Shown one piece after another: positions 1 through 10,449 of a DNA stretch of 64,000 nucleotides. The DNA is from Cyrtodaria siliqua. Lineage: Eukaryota; Mollusca; Bivalvia; Adapedonta; Hiatellidae. The notes below the pieces were generated by a model. The model was not told where the DNA came from and made no database searches. It saw only the letters and a list, made by a program, of their open reading frames with translations. How positions within the stretch are numbered: the stretch's first letter is position 1; each line of letters starts with the position of its first letter. A program made the translations under genes and the position numbers. Location of the stretch: contig JAWPHD010004391.1 in assembly GCA_037043455.1 (NCBI GenBank), positions 124,001 to 188,000 on the forward strand. The letters run 5' to 3'.

Positions 1-535
1 TATATATATATATTGAAGCTCAAGCGGAGTTTAGAGCTAATATGAGTTATACTGATAATATATTTGTTTTACATTGACTAATTAATCATATGCTTATTAA
101 TGGAAATACATTGTATTGCGCTTTTGTAAGATTTTTCAAAAGCTTTCGACTACGTGGTAAGTTCGACTACGTGGTAAGAAATGTTATTTGGAATCAATTA
201 TTAAATTAGGTGTTAGGGGAAAAATTCTAAATGTTGTTAAGTCAATGTATGAAAATGTAAGATCAAAAGTTAAATTGAAAGTAAATTTAGTGAAAGTTTT
301 GAGTGCTATTTAGGGGTAAGTCAGGTGGATTCTTTTGTTTCTATGTTCTTAAATGACTTATAGGACGATTGTTTCGTAAAAGGTGCCGAAGGGATTGATA
401 TTGGTATGTTGAAACTGTTTATTTTACTTTACGCAGATGACATTATTATATTTGTAAAAATCGCCCGAAGATATGCTGTCATCTTTAGATATTTTAAGTA
501 GCTATTGTAATAGATGGAAATTAAAGGTAAATACA
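1..535 (+). pseudogene. LINE reverse transcriptase fragment (decayed)
   Basis: Translating the + strand with several frame changes gives a recognisable non-LTR retrotransposon reverse transcriptase. There is an EQAEFR-like start near 14, a region resembling LYCAFxxFxKxF near 110-150, and the catalytic-type YADD motif at 430-441. A block reading ILSSYCNRWKLKVN follows near 491-535. Stop codons and frameshifts interrupt it throughout, so it is dead. It ends abruptly where the tail of an opposite-strand LINE begins, which suggests a nested insertion. The fragment also continues left of the window. Family assignment beyond 'CR1/Jockey-like LINE' is inference. Confidence 0.75.
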
Positions 536-1290
536 GAACAGAACAGAACATATATTTTATTTAACTTGTACATACGTACATCGTTATATATACATACATA
601 AATTTTCATGCATAATAAGTCGAGTAATTTAGACAAAAGTACAATTGCTATGAGCAACATTAATATTAAATAACTGATATATGAGAATGAAAATACAAAA
701 GAGCTAAACATTGTTTAATTAATCAAGATTGTATTCCTTACAGCTAAAGCTGTACTAATGTATTTAGCTAAATTAATAACAATATTCTTATCCTGTGTCT
801 GCATTAATTCTAAGAATTTAAACATACTAGGTCTATTATAATAATATTTTTTAATAAAAAGTGTCCGGATTCTTGTGTAACAAGAACAAATCAAAATAAA
901 ATGGTATTCATCTTCCAAATCAATACTGTGGTAGCATTGACAATATCTTTCATTTCTAGGTATTCTATTACGGGAGTATCTACCGGCCTGTATTCTTAAC
1001 GAATGTGCTGATATTCTGAATTTTGTCAAATATGGTCTGAGATTACATGGTAAAATATCAAGGTATGATTCATAATTAAAACTCAATTTACTATTATTAT
1101 ATAATTCAAGTACATCACTTGATTCCTTATCTACAAACCATCGTTGTATAAAACAATCAACAACTCTTTTTCTAAACGTATTTATAAAGTATTTAGCATT
1201 AACAGAATTTGGGTCAATCCAAACATGTGTAAAACCATATTCGTTTAACATATTTTTACATTCGATGCCCAATTTTTATAACCATTTTCA
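535..1290 (-). pseudogene. LINE ORF2 C-terminus with 3' tail
   Basis: An open frame at 1272-715 on the minus strand encodes 185 residues typical of the C-terminal domain of molluscan LINE polyproteins. It has the order LRIQAGRYSRNR, then CQCYHSIDLEDEYHFILIC, then NRPSMFKFLELM, a Cys/His-containing block followed by an RPSxxKF block. Toward 535 the minus strand runs into an AT-rich 3' end finishing in repeated TTCTG units, also seen at the ends of the LINE pieces near 10454 and 14145. It is strongly 5'-truncated: no reverse transcriptase lies upstream on this strand. It abuts a + strand LINE fragment at 535. Confidence 0.8.
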
Positions 1291-1389
1291 CAATCTTTTA
1301 GTGTCGATGTGTAAATGCTTTTAGGTATTATGTTATCTGTTTTCAATAATTTAAACCAGTATTTAAGTATTCTTACATAACTCGAGCAG

Positions 1390-1762
1390 AGCAATATTTT
1401 ATAGAACTTTTCAGATTTTAAATTCCAACGTTATGTAAATATTATTAATGTCCGAAAATTTAGAATAGCCTTAACAAAATTATGAGTGTCATCAGATCGT
1501 TTTTAAATCGAAGCAGGCCGCTGGACTAAACCAACTAAAACTAAAGAGAGAATAGAAAATATACCACATGCTATTTACTTGAAGATGAATTCCATTTCTT
1601 ATTTGAATGCAAGTTATATAAAGACATTAGAAAAAGTTGTTTTAAATTGTATTTTCTGAATCACAGTAATATGCATAAAACCACAGAGTTGTTTAAATCA
1701 GAAGATAATCGTGATGGTAAAATGTTAACAATGTATGCTTACAAAGATTTTGAATTATGAAG
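1390..1762 (+). pseudogene. LINE ORF2 C-terminus fragment
   Basis: Frames on the + strand give KFRIALTKL, then IEAGRW, then EDEFHFLFECKLYKDIRK and an HKTTELFKSEDN block. This is the same C-terminal LINE domain as on the minus strand at 715-1272, but diverged and frameshifted. Stops and frame changes show it is inactive. A GGATGGCCTCG block about 300 bp downstream, near 2067, resembles one near 14243 downstream of another + strand LINE piece. It may be the 3' UTR of this family. Confidence 0.65.
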
Positions 1763-2598
1763 TAATCTTCTACTCAAAAAGGTGCCGTAGTTTTTAAATA
1801 TATATATATGAACATATATGTAATATTATACATTATATGCTTTCCTGTCAAATACTATACATATAATAGGATACATTATTGGATAAAGAACACATCCATT
1901 CTAGACTATTGTGTTAGTTAAAAATTGTTAAATATATAGTTAACACTGATTTCTGCCATTGAATATTTTCCATATATGTTATTATACAATTTACTATTTA
2001 AAAAAATTGCTCATGAGTCATTATGACTTATTGTTAATTATTGAAAATATTGTACGGTTTATGTGGGGATGGCCTCGACCCTGCTGGACCCATTACGAGG
2101 TTATTAAAGCTTTTTCTTTCTTTCTGTGCTAGTAAACATGAAGTGTTATCTATAATGTTGCACTTATGGCGTTTCTTTATTACGCTGTGTAAGTGAGAAA
2201 AAAGAAAGAAAAGAAAATGGTTCGAGTTCTGGGCGGGGAGTGGGTAGTGGGTGGACACCTTGTCACACAGCAGGATCAAAGACAAACCAATTGTTCTTAG
2301 AGAAAGACAAAAGAAAATGTTGACTTGTATAGAACAGTACCTTTAACGAGGTCAATGTGGACAATTACACTAGTATATATGTATATGGACGAGTAATGAC
2401 GTTTAGGAAGCATTTATATTTCTTACTAGATAACATCTTCGTCAGGATTGGGGCTACTGTTTATACTAGCCTGGCTCATCAACACATTATAGGTTATTTA
2501 GAACCGCCCCAGAGAGAGAGGAAGGATACATAGGAATCCGGGAACCCATGTACTGTCACTTCGTGTTGTGTCATACAAAGTAGTAACATGTTATATAG
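1763..2598. other. Non-coding, possible LINE 3' UTR remnant
   Basis: No gene is visible. There is a short TA run at 1798-1810. A block at about 2060-2120 (GGATGGCCTCG, then GACCCATTACGAGG) is shared with 14240-14300, and both follow + strand LINE C-terminal fragments, so it is probably LINE 3' UTR. The rest is AT-rich unique-looking sequence. Confidence 0.4.
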
Positions 2599-2747
2599 AG
2601 GATCTGACATGAGTTGTCATTTCATAGAAAATTTTATTAAACGAGTTCAGGAATTTGTTATTAAACAAGCCTCCGGCGAGCTTAATAACAAATTCCTGGA
2701 CGAGTTTAATAAAATTTTGTATGAAATGACAACGAGTGTCAGATCCT
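2599..2747. repeat. Hairpin (near-perfect inverted repeat), 65-bp arms
   Basis: The sequence from AGGATCTGAC at 2599 to GTCAGATCCT ending at 2747 reads almost the same on both strands. The arms are about 65 bp, with a short loop around 2664-2681 (CAAGCCTCCGGCGAGC). Only a handful of arm mismatches are visible. The open frame at 2588-3001 runs through this palindrome and shows no protein motif, so I do not treat it as a gene. It is likely a short non-autonomous foldback element or MITE. Confidence 0.8.
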
Positions 2748-3260
2748 ATTTATCACATGGCTCAAAAACGACAAGAAACTACACATTCTTGCTTGTGGTG
2801 AATCTACATACGGCGGACTGTTACCCTCACAGCATCGCCGATTCAGTGCTATATCCACGAACTCCACGGACTAAACGGGTGTTCCGGGACATTGACAAGA
2901 TGAACGTACTGACACTGTACATCAACAACCGACCGATTCGGTCGCCTTGTATTACAATACGTAATGGGTATATTATACGGAATACAAGCAGTTTCATGTG
3001 ATAAATGCTATATATGGAATGTCTTGACAATTTAAACATACGTTATATATGGAATATCATAACAATTTAAAACATGTTGTTGTTTTTTTCTTTGTCCGTG
3101 GGGATTTAGCATGGACGTTTTATATGAGGTATAATAATAAGAATGTTCTCCATTCGGAAATATATATTATTGTATAATATAATAATAATTATAGCGTGGG
3201 TATTTTTACTATCGCCTTCTCATACATGTGATATTTCTATCATTCCTTGTCGACAATATT
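2748..3260. other. Non-coding AT-rich spacer
   Basis: No gene, RNA or repeat family is recognised. A short near-duplicate appears around 3009-3060 (TATATATGGAAT, CTTGACAATTTAAA versus CATAACAATTTAAA). Confidence 0.4.
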
Positions 3261-3876
3261 TTTACACATGTTATAGATCCAGACATGCTTGGACGGCAAC
3301 ATTTGTATTTATGATCTGCGAGAGGTTATCTATATAATTCCTTTTAATCCGATTCAATGTTTTCATTTGGAATTAATAACAATTGATTTGAACGATAAAC
3401 CTGTTCAGTATGGCAGCCCCTACTATTACTGTTTTCTTAAATTTGTTATATGTAATTGTTGTATAAGTTTTGTATTGCAAGGTAAATATCATTCAATATT
3501 TAGCCGAGTCTGATTTGAAATATCAGTTCAAAACTTGATTTGTAGGGAAGTTCAGTTTTGGAATTCATATCTTATTAAAATCTTATTAAAATGTGTATGT
3601 ATTCAGCACTTTAAATTCAATAGAATTTACGAATTGAATTTCATGGTTTGCAAGGTTTTGTAGTATATCATCACTGGTCACCATGTTTTGATATGGTTTC
3701 TTTGTGCCATGCTTAATGGATAAAACTACAAGTACCATCGTGGGGTCAAATCAATTGTTATTAATTCCAAATCAAAACACTGAATCGGATTAAAAGGAAT
3801 TCTATTGATAACCTCTCGCAGATCATAAATACAAATGTTGCCGTCCAAGCATGTCTGGATCTATAACATGTGTAAA
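3261..3876. mobile_element. Foldback element with 131-bp terminal inverted repeats
   Basis: Positions 3261-3391 and 3746-3876 are reverse complements over 131 bp with only a few differences. Both ends begin TTTACACATGTTATAGATCC when read inward. They enclose about 354 bp of AT-rich sequence with no transposase-like frame. Long terminal inverted repeats around a non-coding core are typical of foldback or MITE elements. No convincing target-site duplication is visible, so exact ends are uncertain. Small frames at 3289-3513 and 3761-3946 are shadows of the two arms. Confidence 0.8.
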
Positions 3877-3954
3877 CAAGAAATGTCACAGTAAGTGACA
3901 AATGCCCCCGAAGTGACCTGTAAGTGTGACCTTGACCTTGGAGCAATAGGAAAC

Positions 3955-4125
3955 CAACAGATATATTTAAAAATTATTCAAAAAAACAAAACAAACAAAA
4001 TATTAATAAAAAAAAAATAAAAAAATAATAATAAAAAAATCTAAAAAAAAAAAATCAATAAAATTTAAAAAGGAAATAAAAAAAAATTAAAAATTTAAAA
4101 AATAAATAAATAAATCAATCAAAGG
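3955..4125. repeat. A-rich low-complexity tract
   Basis: About 170 bp composed of A runs with interspersed T and C, including AAAT and AATAA motifs. No coding potential. It could be an old retroposon poly(A) tail or a simple-sequence expansion. Confidence 0.8.
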
Positions 4126-4441
4126 ATTAGGTATGATAAGGGCCCATTTTGGCCCCTATTTAAATTTTGATAAAATATGCATAGATGTTTTGCAAAATAC
4201 CTATATTTTAACAAAAAAGGAAAACTAAAATGTTGGCTTATCTCATTTTTAAAAAAATAAGATGTTTTCAATGCATATATGTTTTTTTAAGAAATTACTT
4301 AAAATAGGAAGAAAAATGCAAGCACTCTTGCTCTCATTGTTGTTTTTAGTAATATTTGTACTTTAAAAGTGTTTGCTAATAAATTATAAATAATTTCACT
4401 ATCAAGTTTTACCATATTAAAACACAATATATGAATTATAA

Positions 4442-4627
4442 GGGAGATAACTCTGTTTCAGTCTTGACTTTAACCAAAACTGCGACTTTTCTCAATGCTA
4501 ACCTATTTTTGTTAACATTGCAGAAATACTTGTTGTGAATTCTTATTATTTGATATTATTATTTATAAACATTTGTTGGTTGGTGTGAACGTAAGGAGTA
4601 AATGTCTTATATTATTGCCGGTATCCA
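4442..4627. repeat. 186-bp direct repeat, copy 1
   Basis: This block runs from GGGAGATAACTCTG to GCCGGTATCCA. It recurs at 7839-8024 in the same orientation and length, with three visible substitutions. No protein is encoded. It starts with GGGAGATAAC, a motif I associate with molluscan interspersed repeats. It is probably a non-autonomous dispersed repeat. Confidence 0.8.
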
Positions 4628-5005
4628 TGGCAACAGTAGTTTATATGAGTTTTTTTCACCAAATATTCCCTTTTCTTCAATATTTTCATTTCTTTTTTTG
4701 TTTAGAAGCGATGGTTTTATTTCAGATATGTATAGAGTTGTCCTTGTTGTATTCATTCTTAGTTGATATCATTTCACTGTTACCATGACAACAGGCAGTC
4801 TAAATAAGTTTCCTTAAAATAAGTTAGCAACTTTTTTTAATAGTTTCGAAAAACTGATTCTCCATTAAGAAATATTTATCTACATACGTGTTAGGTGATA
4901 CTAATGTTCACTGCTGTTTATAAAATAACATTATGCGTAACCATGGCAACAGTACACATTCACAATCTGCAATGCTGTTTTTGAAAATTGTAATATATTA
5001 TTTAA

Positions 5006-5324
5006 AGGGACACAAGGCAATCTTGAATCAATTATCAAACACTGAAATTAGCGTCTCGATTTATTTAACCAGTATCATTTTGACATGAACCCTGCTTGGA
5101 TATAATTAAATAAAACGATGAGTTTTCGTCTTAAAAAAATAATATTATAGTATAGTATAATATGTTTAATATATTACCAGTGCAATATATTCAACAGTTA
5201 AAATATACGCAAAACCAAATCGCTATTCTTCTAATTAATTTTAATGATTGACAAATGCAAGTTGCGTAGAAAAATTAATGGGACGCCACAAGTTTTTCAA
5301 ATATCAAGATTGTCCTGTGTCCCT
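5006..5324. mobile_element. piggyBac-type MITE, TTAA flanked
   Basis: A 319-bp segment begins AGGGACACAAGGCAATCTTG and ends with the near-complement CAAGATTGTCCTGTGTCCCT. The terminal inverted repeats are about 21 bp with two mismatches. TTAA lies immediately outside both ends (5002-5005 and 5325-5328). A TTAA target site is the hallmark of piggyBac-superfamily elements. There is no transposase frame inside, so this is a non-autonomous MITE. Confidence 0.85.
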
Positions 5325-5394
5325 TTAAAACCTGACTGCGATACAACAAATGGTCCAGAAAACTGTGTCACGTTTATACTGAAATATTTGTGAA

Positions 5395-5665
5395 TTCGTG
5401 GTCGAGGGGTTAAACCTCACATCTCACCGCTGCGAGTTCGAATCCCACTTGGATCTCAACGTTGATTCTTACGGATGGCGGTAGGTATACAGTACTGGTT
5501 CTACACAAGAACAATGGGGTGGTCTGCCTCCACCACACAAACAAATCGACTGTCATATATGGCCTAAAATGTGCTAAAGAAGATGTAAAACACCATTCAT
5601 ACAAAAAAATCAAAAAATTAAAAATATAAATTATTTGACTTAGATATGCAGATGTGTTCATTTTT
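5395..5665 (+). mobile_element. tRNA-derived SINE, family 1, near full length
   Basis: The 5' part carries an RNA polymerase III A-box-like GTGGTCGAGGGGTTAAA near 5399 and a B-box-like GAGTTCGAATCCC near 5442. The conserved body follows from 5467: TTCTTACGGATGGCGG, then GTACTGGTTCTAC, GTCTGCCTCCACCAC and ATCGACTGTCATATAT, ending near an A-rich TACAAAAAAATC. The body recurs at 19068, 23285, 23588, 25860, 27825, 47568 and 60746, defining a dispersed family. It is a SINE rather than a tRNA gene because the tRNA part lacks a clean cloverleaf. Confidence 0.8.
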
Positions 5666-7838
5666 TGTTTTTAACTTATCTGTCCCATTCAGGACATGGT
5701 AAAACCTCATAAAAAGATCATTAGGGATCATCAGACAACACCATGTATAATATACTCAGTTGCAAAAGAAAGTGAAGTTTGAGTTTTGTTTAGATTTAAT
5801 TATATAAAGTTGTTTTAGAATTAAATTGACAAATTCCTGCCATGTTTGGTACCACAGTTTTTATCATTCCATTGCCAATATCATGTTGTCAAACTCACAT
5901 GGGTCACACTGTAAACTAAAAGATTCATAAACATAGGTACGTGTACTATGAGCTTGAGATGTTTAGCCAAACACATTCAAGTATATGCCAATAATAAAAA
6001 TATGTATGCCTGACATTATATGAAACAATAATTAACATGTTCATTACAGAAGTCTCCCTAACATAAAACCATGTTGCATAGGCTATATAAAGTGATTATT
6101 AGGTATCAGGATTATACTTCTAGTCTTACCTATGATTTACACTTGACCATTTACAATATATCCAGAAGGAATACATGTTGCCTGATATCATGGAGAAAAA
6201 CAACAAACAAGACAATGTGGTTCAGCTAATACACTTTTTTTTTTATCAATTTTATTATTTTTAAATTTACATAACTATGGTGATATACTCCACCAAAAAA
6301 GGTTTGTATTATACCACAATTAGCTTTCAAATTGCCCTTGTTGAGTTCAAACATGTAGGTTCATAGTAAATCGTTGCACTGTGCCCTTGCTTATTTCTGA
6401 CATGTCTTGTAGAATTCTGTCCAAAAGGAGGTCTGTAGTTCACTGGACTGGTCCTCCATTGAAATATTCTGCAATATATTTCATGTTGTTTCCTGTTGGA
6501 AATGTATAAAAAAAGTGCTGTATATAAAACATAAAATACAATCAAAGCACCAAGAGACCTTCACCATTGTATGCAGTGCATATACAAATATTCCAGCTGT
6601 GAACTGTGAATACCATAACACAATCAATCATGAATACAAGCCAACCTGTGTTCAGATTCAAAGGTGATATAAATGACAACACTTGGAGGTTGTTGAAAAC
6701 AATATCATTTTTTAAAGTAATCTGAGTAAAAGGTCATCACATGCCAAAATGGATTAGACATCATCAGAATACGACTATGTTGGCCTATTATTTTATTTTC
6801 ATAGTCTCCTTTTTCTATTTAACCATTTTAGAACATTTATTTGGCTCAATTATATGCATTTATATGCACATACTACAAATAAAACATCTTTACACTCTAC
6901 AATACATGAAATGTATATAAATATAGTGATTATATGACATCATACTAATAACATACAAACATAGAACTTATAGTATTTCCAAATACATGTAGTCATAACA
7001 CTGGCCCCAGCAACACTGACCATGCATTCACCAACACAGCACACTGAAAATTAAATTGCACATTTGTTTTACATAAAAAAAATACACAATATATTAATTC
7101 ATACTAAACTGAGTTATATTCCATTATTATTCTTATAAATTGAAAACATTACTCATTTACACTTTTATAATCATGTACACCATTGGTGAACATTTCAACC
7201 CATTTCATTCTTTTGAGAAAATATATTGAGAGTTTTTTTCTCTGACACATGACACACTGATCTCAATATACTGTTTGTACCCAGGTGTCACTGACATGCA
7301 CGTTTTTCTACTGTAGTCTGTTTATAAATAAACATATTTATAGATTCAAATAAGTTGAAAAATAACTTTAAACAATTAAAAATACTTGAATTAAAAGCTA
7401 AACTGCATACCGATTGTTCATCAAAGAAGACAATATCATGTCACCATGATATTTCCAAGACAATGTCACTTTCAAGACCATGTCACAATTCTTACAGCTT
7501 ACACATACTCAGACACTGAAAAACACACACACAAACTTGTCATAACATGCTTATTTAAAGTTAGATAAAAACAATGTATATAAAGCAAATATTATTTTTT
7601 GAATATGAATTGAATTTGGGACACTAAATCATGAACATTGTGAGTGTGATGCATATCAATGTATTACTTGAAATGATGTGTTTGTGTTATTCACTAAACA
7701 GAAGTAATTAGCAATATTCCAATTACCAAATCAGAAACCTCATGTTTTATTGCTTTATAACACTGGATAGTGTAATTATAGTTAAATATACAAATATGAA
7801 TTGAATTATTACTAAAAGCTCATCAAAACCATTGTCTT
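5666..7838. other. Gene-free AT-rich stretch
   Basis: About 2.2 kb with no convincing coding region, RNA gene or repeat family. Small frames, such as the one at 6327-6545 on the minus strand, have no recognisable domain. A short repetitive CATGTCAC / CAAGACAATGTCAC cluster sits around 7430-7490. Confidence 0.5.
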
Positions 7839-8024
7839 GGGAGATAACTCTGTTTCAGTCATGACTTTAACCAAAACTGCGACTTTTCTCAATGCTAACC
7901 TATTTTTGTTAACATTGCAGAAATACTTGTTATGAATTCTTATTATTTGATATTATTATTTATAAACATTTGTTGGTTGGTGTGAACGTAAGGAGCAAAT
8001 GTCTTATATTATTGCCGGTATCCA
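7839..8024. repeat. 186-bp direct repeat, copy 2
   Basis: Second copy of the 4442-4627 block, same orientation, three visible substitutions in 186 bp. The sequences outside the repeat differ on both sides, so the ends are well defined. The 3.2 kb between the copies contains no retroelement gene, which argues against a pair of LTRs. Confidence 0.8.
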
Positions 8025-8035
8025 ACAACAGCCCA

Positions 8036-8182
8036 GTTTTACACAATATGCACACCGTTTCTAAACCTACTAACGACGGGGTATATATATAACTTACATA
8101 TTTTGAGAATGCAAGCTCTATAGACAAAATATAAACGGCTTTAACCAGCCAGGCCAAAACCCAACACTGGAGCGTCATAATT
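8036..8182 (-). repeat. Dispersed repeat, inverted copy of 25500-25650
   Basis: Read on the minus strand, this segment contains GACGCTCCAGTGTTGGGTTT, GGCCTGGCTGGTTAAAGCCG and a TATGTAAGTTATAT stretch. The same order is found on the + strand at 25521-25650. It directly adjoins the 186-bp repeat. Family unknown. Confidence 0.65.
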
Positions 8183-8376
8183 CATTTTACGTATAATAAA
8201 TCACGGTTATCTTAACAATCTGTCAATAAACCTATACTTTTAATCGGCAAATATATATTATTATATGACCTGAAAACCTGGAAAGAGTTTTGAGTAACAT
8301 TTTTGTAGTGTAACTGTGTCGTTATTTGGCGAGTTAGTTTCTTTAAAATTAATTGTAAGACGTATGTGTAGCCACA

Positions 8377-10179
8377 GGTTTATATTGTTACACTTACATA
8401 GTCTCTCTGATTGTCAAGGTTTATATTGTTACACTTACCTAGTCTCTCTGATTGTCAAGGTTTATATTGTTACACTTATCTAGTCTCTCTGACTGTCAAG
8501 GTTTATATCGTTACACTTACCTAGTCTCTCTGATTGTCAAGGTTTATATCGTTACACTTATCTAGACTCTCTGATTGTCAAGGTTTATATTGTTACACTT
8601 ATCTAGTCTCTTTGATTGTCAAGGTTTATATCGTTACACTTACCTAGTCTCTCTGATTGTCAAGGTTTATATCGTTACACTTATCTAGACTCTCTGATTG
8701 TCAAGGTTTATATTGTTACACTTACCTAGTCTCTCTGATTATCAAGGTTTATATTGTTACACTTACCTTGTCTCTCTGATTGTCAAGGTTTATATCGTTA
8801 CACTTACCTAGTCTCTCTGATTGTCAAGGTTTATATCGTTACACTTACCTAGTCTCTCTGATTGTCAAGGTTTATATCGTTACACTTATCTAGACTCTCT
8901 GATTGTCAAGGTTTATATCGTTACACTTATCTAGACTCTCTGATTGTCAAGGTTTATATTGTTACACTTACCTAATCTCTCTAATTGTCAAGGTTTATAT
9001 CGTTACACTTATCTAGACTCTCTGATTGTCAAGGTTTATATTGTTACACATACCTAGTCTCTCTGATTGTCAAGGTTTATATTGTTACACTTATCTAGAC
9101 TCTCTGATTGTCAAGGTTTATATTGTTACACTTACCTAATCTCTCTGATTGTCAAGGTTTATATCGTTACACTTACCTAGTCTCTCTGATTGTCAAGGTT
9201 TATATTGTTACACTTACCTAATCTCTCTGATTGTCAAGGTTTCTATTGTTACACTTACCTAGTCTCTCTGATTGTCAAAGTTTATATCGTTACACTTATC
9301 CAGACTCTCTGATTGTCAAAGTTTATATCGTTACACTTACCTAGTCTCTCTGATTGTCAAGGTTTATATTGTTACACTTACATAGTCTCTCTGATTGTCA
9401 AAGTTTATATCGTTACACTTATCCAGACTCTCTGATTGTCAAAGTTTATATCGTTACACTTATCTAGACTCTCTGATTGTCAAGGTTTATATCGTTACAC
9501 TTATCTAGACTCTCTGATTGTCAAGGTTTATATCGTTACACTTACCTAGTCTCTCTGATTGTCAAGGTTTATATTGTTACACTTACCTAGTCTCTCTGAT
9601 TGTCAAGGTTTATATTGTTACACTTACCTAGTCTCTCTGATTGTCAAAGTTTATAACGTTACACTTATCTAGACTCTCTGATTGTCAAGGTTTATATCGT
9701 TACACTTATCTAGACTCTCTGATTGTCACGGTTTATATTGTTACACTTATCTAGACTCTCTGATTGTCAAGGTTTATATTGTTACACTTACCTAGTCTCT
9801 CTGATTGTCAAGGTTTATATCGTTACACTTATCTAGTCTCTCTGATTGTCAAAGTTTATATTGTTACACTTATCTAATCTCTCTGATTGTCAAGGTTTAT
9901 ATCGTTACACTTATCTAGACTCTCTGATTGTCAAGGTTTAGATCGTTACACTTACCTAGTCTCTCTGATTGTCTAGGTTTATATCGTTACACTTACCTAG
10001 TCTCTCTGATTGTCAAAGTTTATATCGTTACACTTATCTAGACTCTCTGATTGTCAAGGTTTAGATCGTTACACTTACCTAGTCTCTCTGATTGTCTAGG
10101 TTTATATCGTTACACTTACCTAGTCTCTCTGATTATCAAGGTTTATATTGTTACACTTACATAGTCTCTCTGATTGTCA
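8377..10179. repeat. 41-bp minisatellite, 44 units
   Basis: The unit reads GGTTTATATYGTTACACTTA then YCTAGWCTCTCTGATTGTCAA. The span of 1803 bp divides into 44 units with essentially no length variation. Units differ by a few recurring substitutions (ATTG/ATCG, ACCTAG/ATCTAG, AGTC/GACTC). On the minus strand, units with ACTTACCTA read TAGGTAAGT, a perfect splice-donor consensus. No long open frame is kept. Confidence 0.95.
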
Positions 10180-10180
10180 T

Positions 10181-10280
10181 ATTGGGTCATTAAATATTTC
10201 GTAGTATAGCATTGTTGGCCACTCTTTCGTATTGGGTCATTAAATAGTTCGCTGTATAGCATTGTTGGCCACCCATAGTT
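10181..10280. repeat. Two-copy 50-bp tandem repeat
   Basis: ATTGGGTCATTAAATA and GTATAGCATTGTTGGCCAC occur twice with a 50-bp period, immediately right of the 41-bp array. There is no protein or RNA signal. Confidence 0.85.
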
Positions 10281-10449
10281 TGACTGAAACGATTTCTTTG
10301 TGCAACACCTAATAAATAATTGAAAGAAATACCACTCGCAATCAATTTGTAATCAATTGTTAATTTCATTCCAAAGAAAGCGTATGGAATTGGATTTACA
10401 GAGAGTGTATAGATCATACAATGCAGCTGTTGTGGTCCAAACACGTCTT

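Noticed and set aside
715..1272. Free-standing 185-residue host gene
   Set aside because: Its Cys/His and RPSxxKF blocks match LINE C-termini repeated elsewhere in the window, so it is retroelement debris.
2588..3001. 137-residue + strand gene
   Set aside because: The frame crosses a 149-bp palindrome and shows no domain; its antisense side is also partly open.
4442..8024. LTR retrotransposon bounded by the 186-bp repeats
   Set aside because: No gag or pol frame, primer-binding site or polypurine tract between them, and the ends are not TG...CA.
8377..10179. CRISPR-like regular array
   Set aside because: Units are contiguous with no unique spacers and the context is eukaryotic. It is a minisatellite.
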